DNA of 64,000 nucleotides from Aeromicrobium sp. Root236 (GTDB taxonomy: Bacteria > Actinomycetota > Actinomycetes > Propionibacteriales > Nocardioidaceae), in NCBI RefSeq assembly GCF_001428805.1, contig NZ_LMIS01000001.1, positions 988,587 through 1,052,586 on the forward strand. Reading direction: 5' to 3'. A model generated the notes under the pieces. It was not told the origin of the DNA. It saw only the letters and a list, made by a program, of their open reading frames with translations, and made no database searches. A program made the position numbers and the translations under genes. Below are positions 16,644-24,260 of this stretch, one piece after another. Numbering within the stretch: the stretch's first letter is position 1; each line of letters begins with the position of its first letter.

Positions 16644-18569
16644 GTCGCCCACGGGAGCGGCGAACTGGGCGGAGTAGAGCCGCTCATACGCTCCTCCCGC
16701 GGCACGCAGCGAGTCGTGGTCGCCCTGCTCGACGATCTGGCCGTCCTCCATCACCACGATGTGGTCGGCGTCGCGGATCGTCGACAGGCGATGCGCGATG
16801 ACGAACGAGGTACGCCCCGAGCGCAGCTGCTCCATGGCACCCTGCACGAGCGACTCGGTGCGGGTGTCGACCGAGCTGGTGGCCTCGTCGAGCACCAGGA
16901 TCGCCGGATCGGCGAGGAACGCACGCGCGATCGTCAGCAGCTGTCGCTGACCGGCGCTGACGTTGGTGCCCTCGTCCTCGATCACGGTGTCGTAGCCGTC
17001 GGGCAGGGTGCGGACGAAGTGGTCGACGTACGCCGCCTCGGCCGCCGCGATGATCTGCTCCTCCGACGCGCGATGGGCACCGTAGGCGATGTTGTCGCGG
17101 ATCGTGCCCTTGAACAGCCACGTGTCCTGCAGGACGACGCCGAAGTTCTCGCGCAGCGGTCCGCGGTCCATGCGCGCGATGTCGACGCCGTCGAGCGTGA
17201 TGCGTCCGCCCTGGATGTCGTAGAAGCGCAGCACCAGGTTGGTCAACGTCGTCTTGCCGGCACCGGTCGGGCCGACGATGGCGACGGTCTGGCCCGGCTC
17301 GGCGACCAGGTCGAGGTGCTCGATCAGGGGCTCATCGAGCTTGTAGGAGAACGAGACGTCCTCGAAGACGACCCGGCCGCGTACGGGATCGGGGAACGGC
17401 GCGTCGGCCTCGTCGGGTCGCTCCTCCGGCTCGTCGAGCAGGGCGAAGACCCGCTCCGCCGAGGCGACGCCTGACTGCAGCAGGTTGATCATCGACGCGA
17501 CCTGCGTCAGCGGCTGCGTGAACTGGCGGGAGTACTGGATGAACGCCTGCACGTCGCCGATGCTCAACGTGCCGGACGCGACCCGCAGGCCGCCGATCAC
17601 GGCGACGAGGACGTAGTTGATGTTGGAGACGAACATCATGACGGGCTGGATGACGCCCGAGATGAACTGTGCCTTGAACGAGGACGTGAAGACCGCCTCG
17701 TTGCGGGTGTCGAACTCCTGACGCGCCTCCTGCTGGCGGCCGAACACCTTGACGACCTCGTGGCCCGTGAAGACCTCCTCGATGTGGCCGTTGAGGCGAC
17801 CCGTGCTCGCCCACTGCTTCATGAACTCCGGCTGCGACCGCTTGGTGACCGCCTTGGTGATCGCGAACGCCAACGGGAGGGTCAGTAGCGCGACGAGCGA
17901 CAGCAACGGCGAGATGACGAGCATCATGACGAGCGTGCCGATGACCATGAGGATCGAGGTCAGCAGCTGGCTCATGGTCTGCTGGAACGACTGCGCGATG
18001 TTGTCGATGTCGTTGGTCGTGCGTGAGAGCACCTCGCCGCGGTCCGTGCGGTCGAAGTAGGACAACGGCAGCCTGTTGATCTTGGCCTCGACGTCGTCGC
18101 GCAGCCCGGCGACCGTCTTCTGCACGACCGTCGTCGTGAGCACGCCCTGGAACCACTGCAGCAGGGACGCCAGGACGTACAGGCACAGCACGCCGGTGAG
18201 CACCCAGCCGAGGCTGTGGAAGTCGATGCCGGCGCCCGGCTGCAGGTCGACGGAGGAGACGAGCGACGCGAGCTTGTCGTTGCCCTCGTTGCGCAGCTGG
18301 GCGACGATCTCGGCCTTGCTCTGGCCTTCGGGGAACTGGCCGTTGAGGAACCCGGTGAACACGATGTCGGTCGCGTGGCCCAGCACCTTGGGCCCGATGA
18401 CGGCCATCGACGTGGCGATGACGCCGAACCCGACGACGCCCCAGACCATCGCGCGCTGCCGCAGCAGCCGGTCGACCAGGCGGCGGAGGGAACCCTTGAA
18501 GTCCTTGGCCCGCGCCGGCGGCATCCCCATGCCCGCCAGCGCCGGCCCTCGTCCCGGCCCCCCGGTCAT
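16620..18569 (-). CDS. ABC exporter subunit, membrane-ATPase fusion (canonical ATPase)
   Basis: 649-aa half-transporter of the multidrug/lipid exporter family. A six-helix membrane domain (about 40-370) is joined to an ATP-binding domain with Walker A GPTGAGKTT, signature VSAGQRQLLT and Walker B ILVLDEATSS including the catalytic Glu. The N-terminus (GGPGRGPALAGMGMPPARAKDFKG) is the Gly/Pro-rich leader common in the second subunit of actinobacterial heterodimeric exporters. It overlaps the upstream subunit in ATGA, so the two are made together. Substrate unknown. Confidence 0.93.
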   Translation of the reverse strand: MTGGPGRGPALAGMGMPPARAKDFKGSLRRLVDRLLRQRAMVWGVVGFGVIATSMAVIGPKVLGHATDIVFTGFLNGQFPEGQSKAEIVAQLRNEGNDKLASLVSSVDLQPGAGIDFHSLGWVLTGVLCLYVLASLLQWFQGVLTTTVVQKTVAGLRDDVEAKINRLPLSYFDRTDRGEVLSRTTNDIDNIAQSFQQTMSQLLTSILMVIGTLVMMLVISPLLSLVALLTLPLAFAITKAVTKRSQPEFMKQWASTGRLNGHIEEVFTGHEVVKVFGRQQEARQEFDTRNEAVFTSSFKAQFISGVIQPVMMFVSNINYVLVAVIGGLRVASGTLSIGDVQAFIQYSRQFTQPLTQVASMINLLQSGVASAERVFALLDEPEERPDEADAPFPDPVRGRVVFEDVSFSYKLDEPLIEHLDLVAEPGQTVAIVGPTGAGKTTLTNLVLRFYDIQGGRITLDGVDIARMDRGPLRENFGVVLQDTWLFKGTIRDNIAYGAHRASEEQIIAAAEAAYVDHFVRTLPDGYDTVIEDEGTNVSAGQRQLLTIARAFLADPAILVLDEATSSVDTRTESLVQGAMEQLRSGRTSFVIAHRLSTIRDADHIVVMEDGQIVEQGDHDSLRAAGGAYERLYSAQFAAPVGDSALGALE

Positions 18570-20299
18570 GCGGCCTCCTCCTCGGTGAGCTGCGAGAGGA
18601 CGATCTCGCGGTAGACGTCGCAGGTCTGCATCAGGTCGGTGTGCGTGCCGGTGCCGACCACGCGTCCCTCGTCGAGCACGACGATGCGATCGGCGTTGCG
18701 GATCGTCGAGACCCGCTGCGCCACGATCACGACGGTCGCCTGGGCCGTGGCCGTACGCATGGCAGCCCGCAACGCGGCATCCGTCGCGTAGTCGAGAGCC
18801 GAGAACGAGTCGTCGAACAAGTAGATCGGTGGTCGCTTGACGATCGCCCGGGCGATCGCGAGGCGCTGACGCTGCCCGCCCGAGACGTTGGTGCCGCCCT
18901 GCGAGATCGGGGCGTCGAGCCGCTCGGGCATGCGCTCGACGAAGTCACGCGCCTGGGCGATGTCGAGGGCCTCCCAGAGCTCCTCGTCGGTGGCATCCGG
19001 CCGGCCGTAGCGCAGGTTGGAGGCCACGGTGCCGCTGAAGAGGAACGGTCGCTGCGGCACCAGCCCGATCGACGCCCACACGTCCTCGGGGTGCAGCGCA
19101 CGTACGTCATGGCCGTCGATGCGGACCGTGCCCGCCGTCGCGTCGAACAAACGCGGGATCAGGCCCAGCAGGGTCGACTTGCCGCTGCCCGTCGACCCGA
19201 TGATCGCGGTGGTCTCCCCGGGCCGGGCCACCATGTCGATCTCGTGCAGGACGTCCTGCTCGGCACCGGGGAACGCGAACGACGCTCCGGTGATGTCGAT
19301 CTCGCCACCGGTCAGCGCGACCTGGACGGCGTCGTCAGGGGCGAGCACGCTGGGCTCGGTGTCGAGCACCTCGGTGATGCGCTCGGCGGAGACCTCCGCA
19401 CGCGGCCACAGCATCAACATGAACGTGGCCATCATGACCGACATGAGGATCTGGACGAGATAGTTCTGGAACGCCGTCAGGGTGCCGACCTCGAGGTCGC
19501 CGCTGCCGATGCGGTAGCCGCCGAACCAGGTCGCCAGGACCACCGAGACGTTCATGATCAGCATGACGATCGGGAACATCATCGACGTCAGCCGGCCGAC
19601 GGCGATCGCGACCTCCATCGTCTCGCGGTTGGCATCACCGAACCGCTCGGTCTCGTAGCGCTCCTTGACGAACGCCCGGATCACCCGGATGCCCATGATC
19701 TGCTCGCGCATGATGCCGTTGATGCCGTCGATCTTGACCTGCATGACCCGGAACAGCGGGCGCATCTGGCGGATCACCAGCCCGATGCTGATGATCAGGG
19801 CTGGCATCACGAGCAGCAGCAACCCCGACAGCTCGACGTCCTGGCGCAGCGCCATGAAGATGCCGCCGAAGCACATGATCGGCGCCGCCACGAGCAGCGT
19901 CAGGGCCAGGAACACGATGAGCTGCACCTGCTGCACGTCGTTGGTCGTGCGGGTGATGAGGGTGGGCGCTCCGAGCTGGGCCATCTCGCGGGCCGCGAAC
20001 GTCTCGACCTTGCCGAACACGCCGGCGCGCAGGTCGCGGCCCAGCGCCATGGCCGTGCGCGCGCCGTAGTAGACCGCGACGATCGTGCAGACGACCTGGA
20101 TGACCGTGACCATCAGCATCATGCCGCCGGTGCGGATGATGTAGCCGGTGTCGCCGGCGACGACACCCTTGTCGATGATGTCGGCGTTGAGTCCGGGCAG
20201 CCAGAGGTTGGCCAGCGTCTGGATCAGCTGGAAGAACAGGACGACAGCGATGGGCCGCTTGTAGGGCGCAAGATACGTCCGTAGGAGCGGAATGAGCAT
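18566..20299 (-). CDS. ABC exporter subunit, membrane-ATPase fusion (degenerate ATPase site)
   Basis: 577-aa partner half-transporter. Six membrane helices (about 15-310) are followed by the ATPase domain: Walker A GSTGSGKST, signature NVSGGQRQRL and Walker B IYLFDDSFSALD, in which the usual catalytic Glu is Asp. This matches heterodimeric exporters, where one of the two ATP sites is hydrolytically weak. The start is the ATG at 20299, with a TAGCCT box ending 6 nt upstream, so it is probably leaderless. Confidence 0.93.
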   Translation of the reverse strand: MLIPLLRTYLAPYKRPIAVVLFFQLIQTLANLWLPGLNADIIDKGVVAGDTGYIIRTGGMMLMVTVIQVVCTIVAVYYGARTAMALGRDLRAGVFGKVETFAAREMAQLGAPTLITRTTNDVQQVQLIVFLALTLLVAAPIMCFGGIFMALRQDVELSGLLLLVMPALIISIGLVIRQMRPLFRVMQVKIDGINGIMREQIMGIRVIRAFVKERYETERFGDANRETMEVAIAVGRLTSMMFPIVMLIMNVSVVLATWFGGYRIGSGDLEVGTLTAFQNYLVQILMSVMMATFMLMLWPRAEVSAERITEVLDTEPSVLAPDDAVQVALTGGEIDITGASFAFPGAEQDVLHEIDMVARPGETTAIIGSTGSGKSTLLGLIPRLFDATAGTVRIDGHDVRALHPEDVWASIGLVPQRPFLFSGTVASNLRYGRPDATDEELWEALDIAQARDFVERMPERLDAPISQGGTNVSGGQRQRLAIARAIVKRPPIYLFDDSFSALDYATDAALRAAMRTATAQATVVIVAQRVSTIRNADRIVVLDEGRVVGTGTHTDLMQTCDVYREIVLSQLTEEEAA

Positions 20300-20305
20300 T
20301 GCCTC

Positions 20306-20311
20306 AGGCTA
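20306..20311 (-). promoter_or_regulatory. -10 box of the leaderless ABC exporter operon
   Basis: TAGCCT on the minus strand is followed by 6 nt and the ATG at 20299. Confidence 0.6.
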
Positions 20312-20350
20312 TCTCGCCGACCTGTCACAAACTCACGACAGATGTCATGC

Positions 20351-20512
20351 CCTTGGTTGAGCGAGCTCTGCGAGCGAACGCCAAGGGCAGGTTGAGCGAT
20401 CGCGGCGAAGCCGCCCGATGACGAAACCCGGTGAGATCACCACCCAGCTCAGCCCGAGGTGGTTTCGAGGCTACGGCCGCAGGCGGCGTCCGCACCTCAA
20501 CCATCGAGGGCC
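20351..20512. repeat. Intergenic hairpin-forming repeat-like sequence
   Basis: The gap of about 220 bp between the ABC exporter and gntT has no gene. CCTTGG (20351-20356) pairs with CCAAGG (20381-20386). GGTTGAGCGA occurs near 20354 and nearly repeats near 20391. A segment from about 20451 to 20512 starts GAGGTGGTTTCGAGG and ends ACCTCAACCATCGAGG, so it can fold back on itself. The pattern looks like the short dispersed palindromic repeats of Nocardioidaceae, but copy number cannot be tested here. Confidence 0.45.
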
Positions 20513-20521
20513 GGGCCGGCC

Positions 20522-21907
20522 CTACACCACCGCGTTCAGGCCGAGCACGACGATCAGGCCCGTCACCGACAGGACGGTCTCCATGATCGACCAGCTCTTG
20601 ATCGTCTGGACGACCGTGAGCCCGAAGAACTCCTTGACCAGCCAGAACCCGGCATCGTTGACGTGTGAGAAGAACAGCGAACCCGCGCCGATCGCCAGCA
20701 CCAGGAGCGAGACCTCGGTGCTGCCGAGGTCCTGGGCGATCGGGGACATGATGCCTGCCGCCGTGACCGTCGCGACGGTGGCCGAGCCCGTGGCCACACG
20801 GATCAGCACCGCCACCAGCCAGGCCAGCAGCAACACCGAGAATCCGGAGTCCTCGACGAAGTCGGCGACGACCTGCGCGATGCCGGTGTCGACCAACGTC
20901 TGCTTGAACCCGCCGCCAGCACCGACGATCAGCAGGATGCCGGCGATCGGCGGCAACGACTTGTTGAGGACGTCGCTGATGTCGTCCCTGTCCATGCCCG
21001 ATGCGCGACCCAGCGTGAAGATCGCCACCACGACGGAGATGAGCAGGGCGATGAACGGCTCACCGATGAAGTCGAGCGTCTTGCGGGCACCGGTGCCCTT
21101 GTCGAGGGCGATGTCGGAGTACGCCTTGCCCATCATCAGCACGACCGGGAGCAGGACCGTGGCCAACGTGATGCCGAAGCTGGGGCGGACCTCGCGCTTC
21201 TCGGTGGTCGCGTCGTAAAGGTCGCCGGCGGGCACGGGCACCCAACGCTCGGCGAACCGTGCGAAGAGCGGACCGGCGACGACGATCGTGGGGATCGCGA
21301 CCAGGATGCCGAGCGCCAACGTACGGCCGAGGTCGGCATGCACCTGGCCGATCGCGGCCAGCGGGCCCGGGTGGGGCGGGACGAACCCGTGCATCGCCGA
21401 AAGACCCGCGAGGGCGGGGATGCCCAGGGCGATGATCGAACGCTCGGCGCGCTTGGCGACGAGGAAGATCACCGGCATGAGCAGGACCAGGCCGATCTCG
21501 AAGAACATCGGCAGGCCGATGATCGCGCCGATCGCCGCCATCGACCACGGCAACATCCGTGGGCTCGACTTCCCGACGATCGTGTCGACGATCTGGTCGG
21601 CACCACCGGAATCGGCCAGCAGCTTGCCGAACATCGCCCCCAGAGCGATCAGCACGCCGACGCCCTTGACCGTGTCGCCGACGCCGGTGCTGAAGCTGGC
21701 GACGACATCGAGCATGTTGCGGCCGGCGATCGCGCCGACCGTCAGCGAGCCGAGGATGAGTGCCAGGAATGGATGCAGCTTGAAGAACGTGATCAGCACG
21801 ACGAGGACGGCGACGCCGACCAGTGCGGCGGTGATGAGCTGTCCGGTGCCGGCGACAGCCTTGACCGGTTCGGGCGCGTCTGCGGTAGCCAGTGCGGCGA
21901 GCATCAT
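20522..21907 (-). CDS. gntT: Gluconate permease, GntP family
   Basis: 461-aa proton-coupled gluconate transporter with about 12-14 membrane segments (LITAALVGVAVLVVLITFF, then PFLALILGSLTVGAIAG). Family stretches include HGFVPPHPGPLAAIGQVHADLGRTL and the C-terminal SHVNDAGFWLVKEFFGLT. The start is ATG at 21907, overlapping the gntK stop (ATGA); a second ATG follows immediately. It supplies gluconate to the kinase encoded upstream. Confidence 0.92.
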   Translation of the reverse strand: MMLAALATADAPEPVKAVAGTGQLITAALVGVAVLVVLITFFKLHPFLALILGSLTVGAIAGRNMLDVVASFSTGVGDTVKGVGVLIALGAMFGKLLADSGGADQIVDTIVGKSSPRMLPWSMAAIGAIIGLPMFFEIGLVLLMPVIFLVAKRAERSIIALGIPALAGLSAMHGFVPPHPGPLAAIGQVHADLGRTLALGILVAIPTIVVAGPLFARFAERWVPVPAGDLYDATTEKREVRPSFGITLATVLLPVVLMMGKAYSDIALDKGTGARKTLDFIGEPFIALLISVVVAIFTLGRASGMDRDDISDVLNKSLPPIAGILLIVGAGGGFKQTLVDTGIAQVVADFVEDSGFSVLLLAWLVAVLIRVATGSATVATVTAAGIMSPIAQDLGSTEVSLLVLAIGAGSLFFSHVNDAGFWLVKEFFGLTVVQTIKSWSIMETVLSVTGLIVVLGLNAVV

Positions 21908-22419
21908 GCGGTGTCCTCCTGGGAGAGGCCGGCGCGGGCGACGAAGGCGTCCACGATCTCGGCAGGTGACGGGGTGATGTCGAAGGCCCAGCCGTTCTCG
22001 TCGTCCTGCAGCGGCTCGAGCGTCTTCTCCTGCGACTCCAGCAACGAGGTCGGCATGAAGTGGTCGCGGTGCTCCATGCGTGACTTGATGAGCTCGTGGT
22101 CGCCGGTGAGGTGCAGGAAGCACGTACGCGGCGCGGCCTCGACGAGCACGTCACGATAGGCACGCTTGAGGGCCGAGCAGCTGATGACCCCACCCGCGGC
22201 GTCGTGCTCGTGCAACCACACGCCGATGTCCTTGAGCCACGGCCAGCGATCCTCGTCGGTCAGCGGCGTGCCGGCGGACATCTTGGCGATGTTGGCCGCG
22301 GAGTGGAAGTCGTCGCCGTCGGCGTAGTCGAGCGAGAAGCGGTCGGCGAGCTCATGCCCGATCGCAGACTTGCCGACACCAGAGATGCCCATGACGACGA
22401 CGAGCGGTGATTCCCCCAT
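21904..22419 (-). CDS. gntK: Gluconokinase
   Basis: 171-aa GntK that phosphorylates gluconate to 6-phosphogluconate. The P-loop is MGISGVGKSAIG, followed by the family motifs DGDDFHSAANIAKM, GTPLTDEDRWPWL and SCSALKRAYRD. The ATG at 22419 was chosen because a TACGGT box ends 6 nt before it, giving a leaderless transcript; the frame is open a little further upstream. No gntR-type regulator adjoins the pair. Confidence 0.94.
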   Translation of the reverse strand: MGESPLVVVMGISGVGKSAIGHELADRFSLDYADGDDFHSAANIAKMSAGTPLTDEDRWPWLKDIGVWLHEHDAAGGVISCSALKRAYRDVLVEAAPRTCFLHLTGDHELIKSRMEHRDHFMPTSLLESQEKTLEPLQDDENGWAFDITPSPAEIVDAFVARAGLSQEDTA

Positions 22420-22425
22420 GCCCCG

Positions 22426-22431
22426 ACCGTA
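22426..22431 (-). promoter_or_regulatory. -10 box of the leaderless gntK-gntT operon
   Basis: TACGGT on the minus strand ends 6 nt before the ATG of gntK. Confidence 0.6.
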
Positions 22432-22466
22432 TGCCCCGCAGCGTCTGTCCGCCACGGGACGGACCG

Positions 22467-23999
22467 CTAGAGCAGGTCCTTGAGCTCCTTGGGCAGCTCG
22501 AACTCGTCGTTGCCGCCGGCCGGGAAGCCGAACGCGCTCGCGCCGTCCTTCTTGGTCGCGCCGGCGGCCTCCGCGGCGCGCTTGGCGGGGTTGCCGGAGA
22601 CGCGCTTGCCCTTCTTCTTCTGCTGGGGCTTCTGCTTGGCACCTGCGCGCTTGCCCACTCCGGGCATACCGGGAATGCCGGGCATACCCGGGACTCCGCC
22701 GCCCTTGGACATCTGCTGCATCATCTTGCGCATCGCGAAGAACTGGTCGACGACGTTGTTGACGTCCTTGACCTGCGTGCCCGAACCCTTGGAGATGCGG
22801 GTGCGGCGCGAGCCGTCGATGAGCTTGGGGTTGTCGCGCTCGGCCGGCGTCATCGACTTGATGATGGCCTTGATGCGGTCGAACTCGCGCTCGTCGAAGT
22901 TGTTGATCTGCTCCTTGTACTGCCCCATGCCGGGGATCATGCCCATGATCTTGGACATCGAGCCGAGCTTGGCGATGCCTTCGAGCTGGGTCAGGAGGTC
23001 GTCCATCGTGAACGTGCCGCCCAGCATGCGCTCGGCGTCCTTGGCGGCCTGCTCGGTGTCGAGCGCCTTCTCGGCCTGCTCGATGAGCGTGAGCATGTCG
23101 CCCATGTCGAGGATGCGCGACGCCATGCGGTCGGGGTGGAACGCGTCGAAGTCGGTGAGCTTCTCACCCGTGGACGCGAACATGATCGGCCGGCCAGTGA
23201 TCGAACGCACCGACAGCGCAGCACCACCACGCGCGTCGCCGTCGAGCTTGGTCAGCACGACACCGGTGAAGTCGACGCCCTCGAGGAACGCCTCGGCCGT
23301 GACGACGGCGTCCTGGCCGATCATCGCGTCGATGACGAACAGCACCTCGTCGGGATCCACGGCAGCGCGGATGTCGGCGGCCTGCTGCATCAGCTCGGCG
23401 TCGATGCCGAGGCGACCGGCGGTGTCGACGATGACGACGTCGTGCAACGTGCGGCGGGCCTCGGCGAGGCCATCGGTGGCGACCTTGACCGGGTCGCCGA
23501 CGCCGTTGCCGGGCTCGGGGGCGAACACCGTGACGCCGGCCTGCTCACCGACGACCTGCAGCTGTTTGACGGCGTTGGGCCGCTGGAGGTCGGCCGCGAC
23601 GAGCATCGGCGACTTGCCCTGGCCCTTGAGCCACAGGCCGAGCTTGCCGGCAAGGGTCGTCTTGCCGGCACCCTGCAGGCCGGCCAGCATGATGACGGTC
23701 GGCGGGTTCTTGGCGTAGCGGATGCGCCGGGTCTCGCCGCCGAGGATCCCGACCAGCTCGTCGTTGACGATCTTGATGACCTGCTGGGCGGGGTTGAGCG
23801 CCTGGCTCACCTCGGAGCCGCGGGCCCGCTCCTTGACGTTGGCGATGAAGTCGCGCACGACGGGCACGGCGACGTCGGCGTCCAGCAGCGCGACGCGGAT
23901 CTCACGCGCTACGGCGTCGATGTCCGCTTCGGAGAGCCGACCCTTGCCGCGCAGGCTCTTGAACGCTGACTGCAGGCGATCTTGCAGGGTGTCGAACAT
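22467..23999 (-). CDS. ffh: Signal recognition particle protein Ffh
   Basis: 510-aa SRP54 GTPase that binds signal peptides of nascent chains and delivers them to FtsY. An N domain (1-90), a G domain with GLQGAGKTT (107-115), VDTAGRLG and TKLDGDARGG, and a Met-rich M domain (GMIPGMGQYKEQI; QFFAMRKMMQQM) are visible. The tail has MPG repeats (VPGMPGIPGMPGVGK) and a Lys-rich segment. ATG at 23999. In relatives rpsP lies close downstream; here a block of about 9 kb of accessory genes separates them. Confidence 0.97.
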   Translation of the reverse strand: MFDTLQDRLQSAFKSLRGKGRLSEADIDAVAREIRVALLDADVAVPVVRDFIANVKERARGSEVSQALNPAQQVIKIVNDELVGILGGETRRIRYAKNPPTVIMLAGLQGAGKTTLAGKLGLWLKGQGKSPMLVAADLQRPNAVKQLQVVGEQAGVTVFAPEPGNGVGDPVKVATDGLAEARRTLHDVVIVDTAGRLGIDAELMQQAADIRAAVDPDEVLFVIDAMIGQDAVVTAEAFLEGVDFTGVVLTKLDGDARGGAALSVRSITGRPIMFASTGEKLTDFDAFHPDRMASRILDMGDMLTLIEQAEKALDTEQAAKDAERMLGGTFTMDDLLTQLEGIAKLGSMSKIMGMIPGMGQYKEQINNFDEREFDRIKAIIKSMTPAERDNPKLIDGSRRTRISKGSGTQVKDVNNVVDQFFAMRKMMQQMSKGGGVPGMPGIPGMPGVGKRAGAKQKPQQKKKGKRVSGNPAKRAAEAAGATKKDGASAFGFPAGGNDEFELPKELKDLL

Positions 24000-24103
24000 A
24001 CGTCGGTCGTCATCCTCGAATGGAAGAAAGGGGTTCGGTCAACTCTAACCGAGTCCCCGTGGCCGCTCCCCTCAGTGGGCGGTGACTCTGGTCGAACCGT
24101 CCA

Positions 24104-24160
24104 GCGTCGGCGGTGACCCTGGTCGAACCTGCACCGCCCGCGTTCGACCTCAGCCACCGC
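24104..24160. repeat. 57-bp direct repeat, copy 1
   Basis: Identical over 57 bp to 24187-24243. Within each copy GGCGGTGACCCTGGTCGAAC near the left end partly pairs with the complement of GTTCGACCTCAGCCACCGC at the right end, so each can form a hairpin. A truncated third copy (GGCGGTGACTCTGGTCGAAC) starts at about 24079. It lies in the gap between ffh and glnD (24000-24260), which holds no gene. Confidence 0.8.
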
Positions 24161-24186
24161 TCAAGGGCGCAGCCGCCGTGACTCCT

Positions 24187-24243
24187 GCGTCGGCGGTGAC
24201 CCTGGTCGAACCTGCACCGCCCGCGTTCGACCTCAGCCACCGC
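24187..24243. repeat. 57-bp direct repeat, copy 2
   Basis: Perfect repeat of 24104-24160, separated from it by 26 bp. The copy ends 17 bp from the glnD stop codon. Confidence 0.8.
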
Positions 24244-24260
24244 CCTCGCAGAGCGCAGGG

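Noticed and set aside
22407..23969. Long plus-strand frames opposite ffh, and similar ones opposite the ABC exporter (18641-20284) and amtB (27023-28279)
   Set aside because: Low-complexity Arg/Asp/Glu/Val-rich translations without motifs. Each mirrors a well-supported gene on the other strand.
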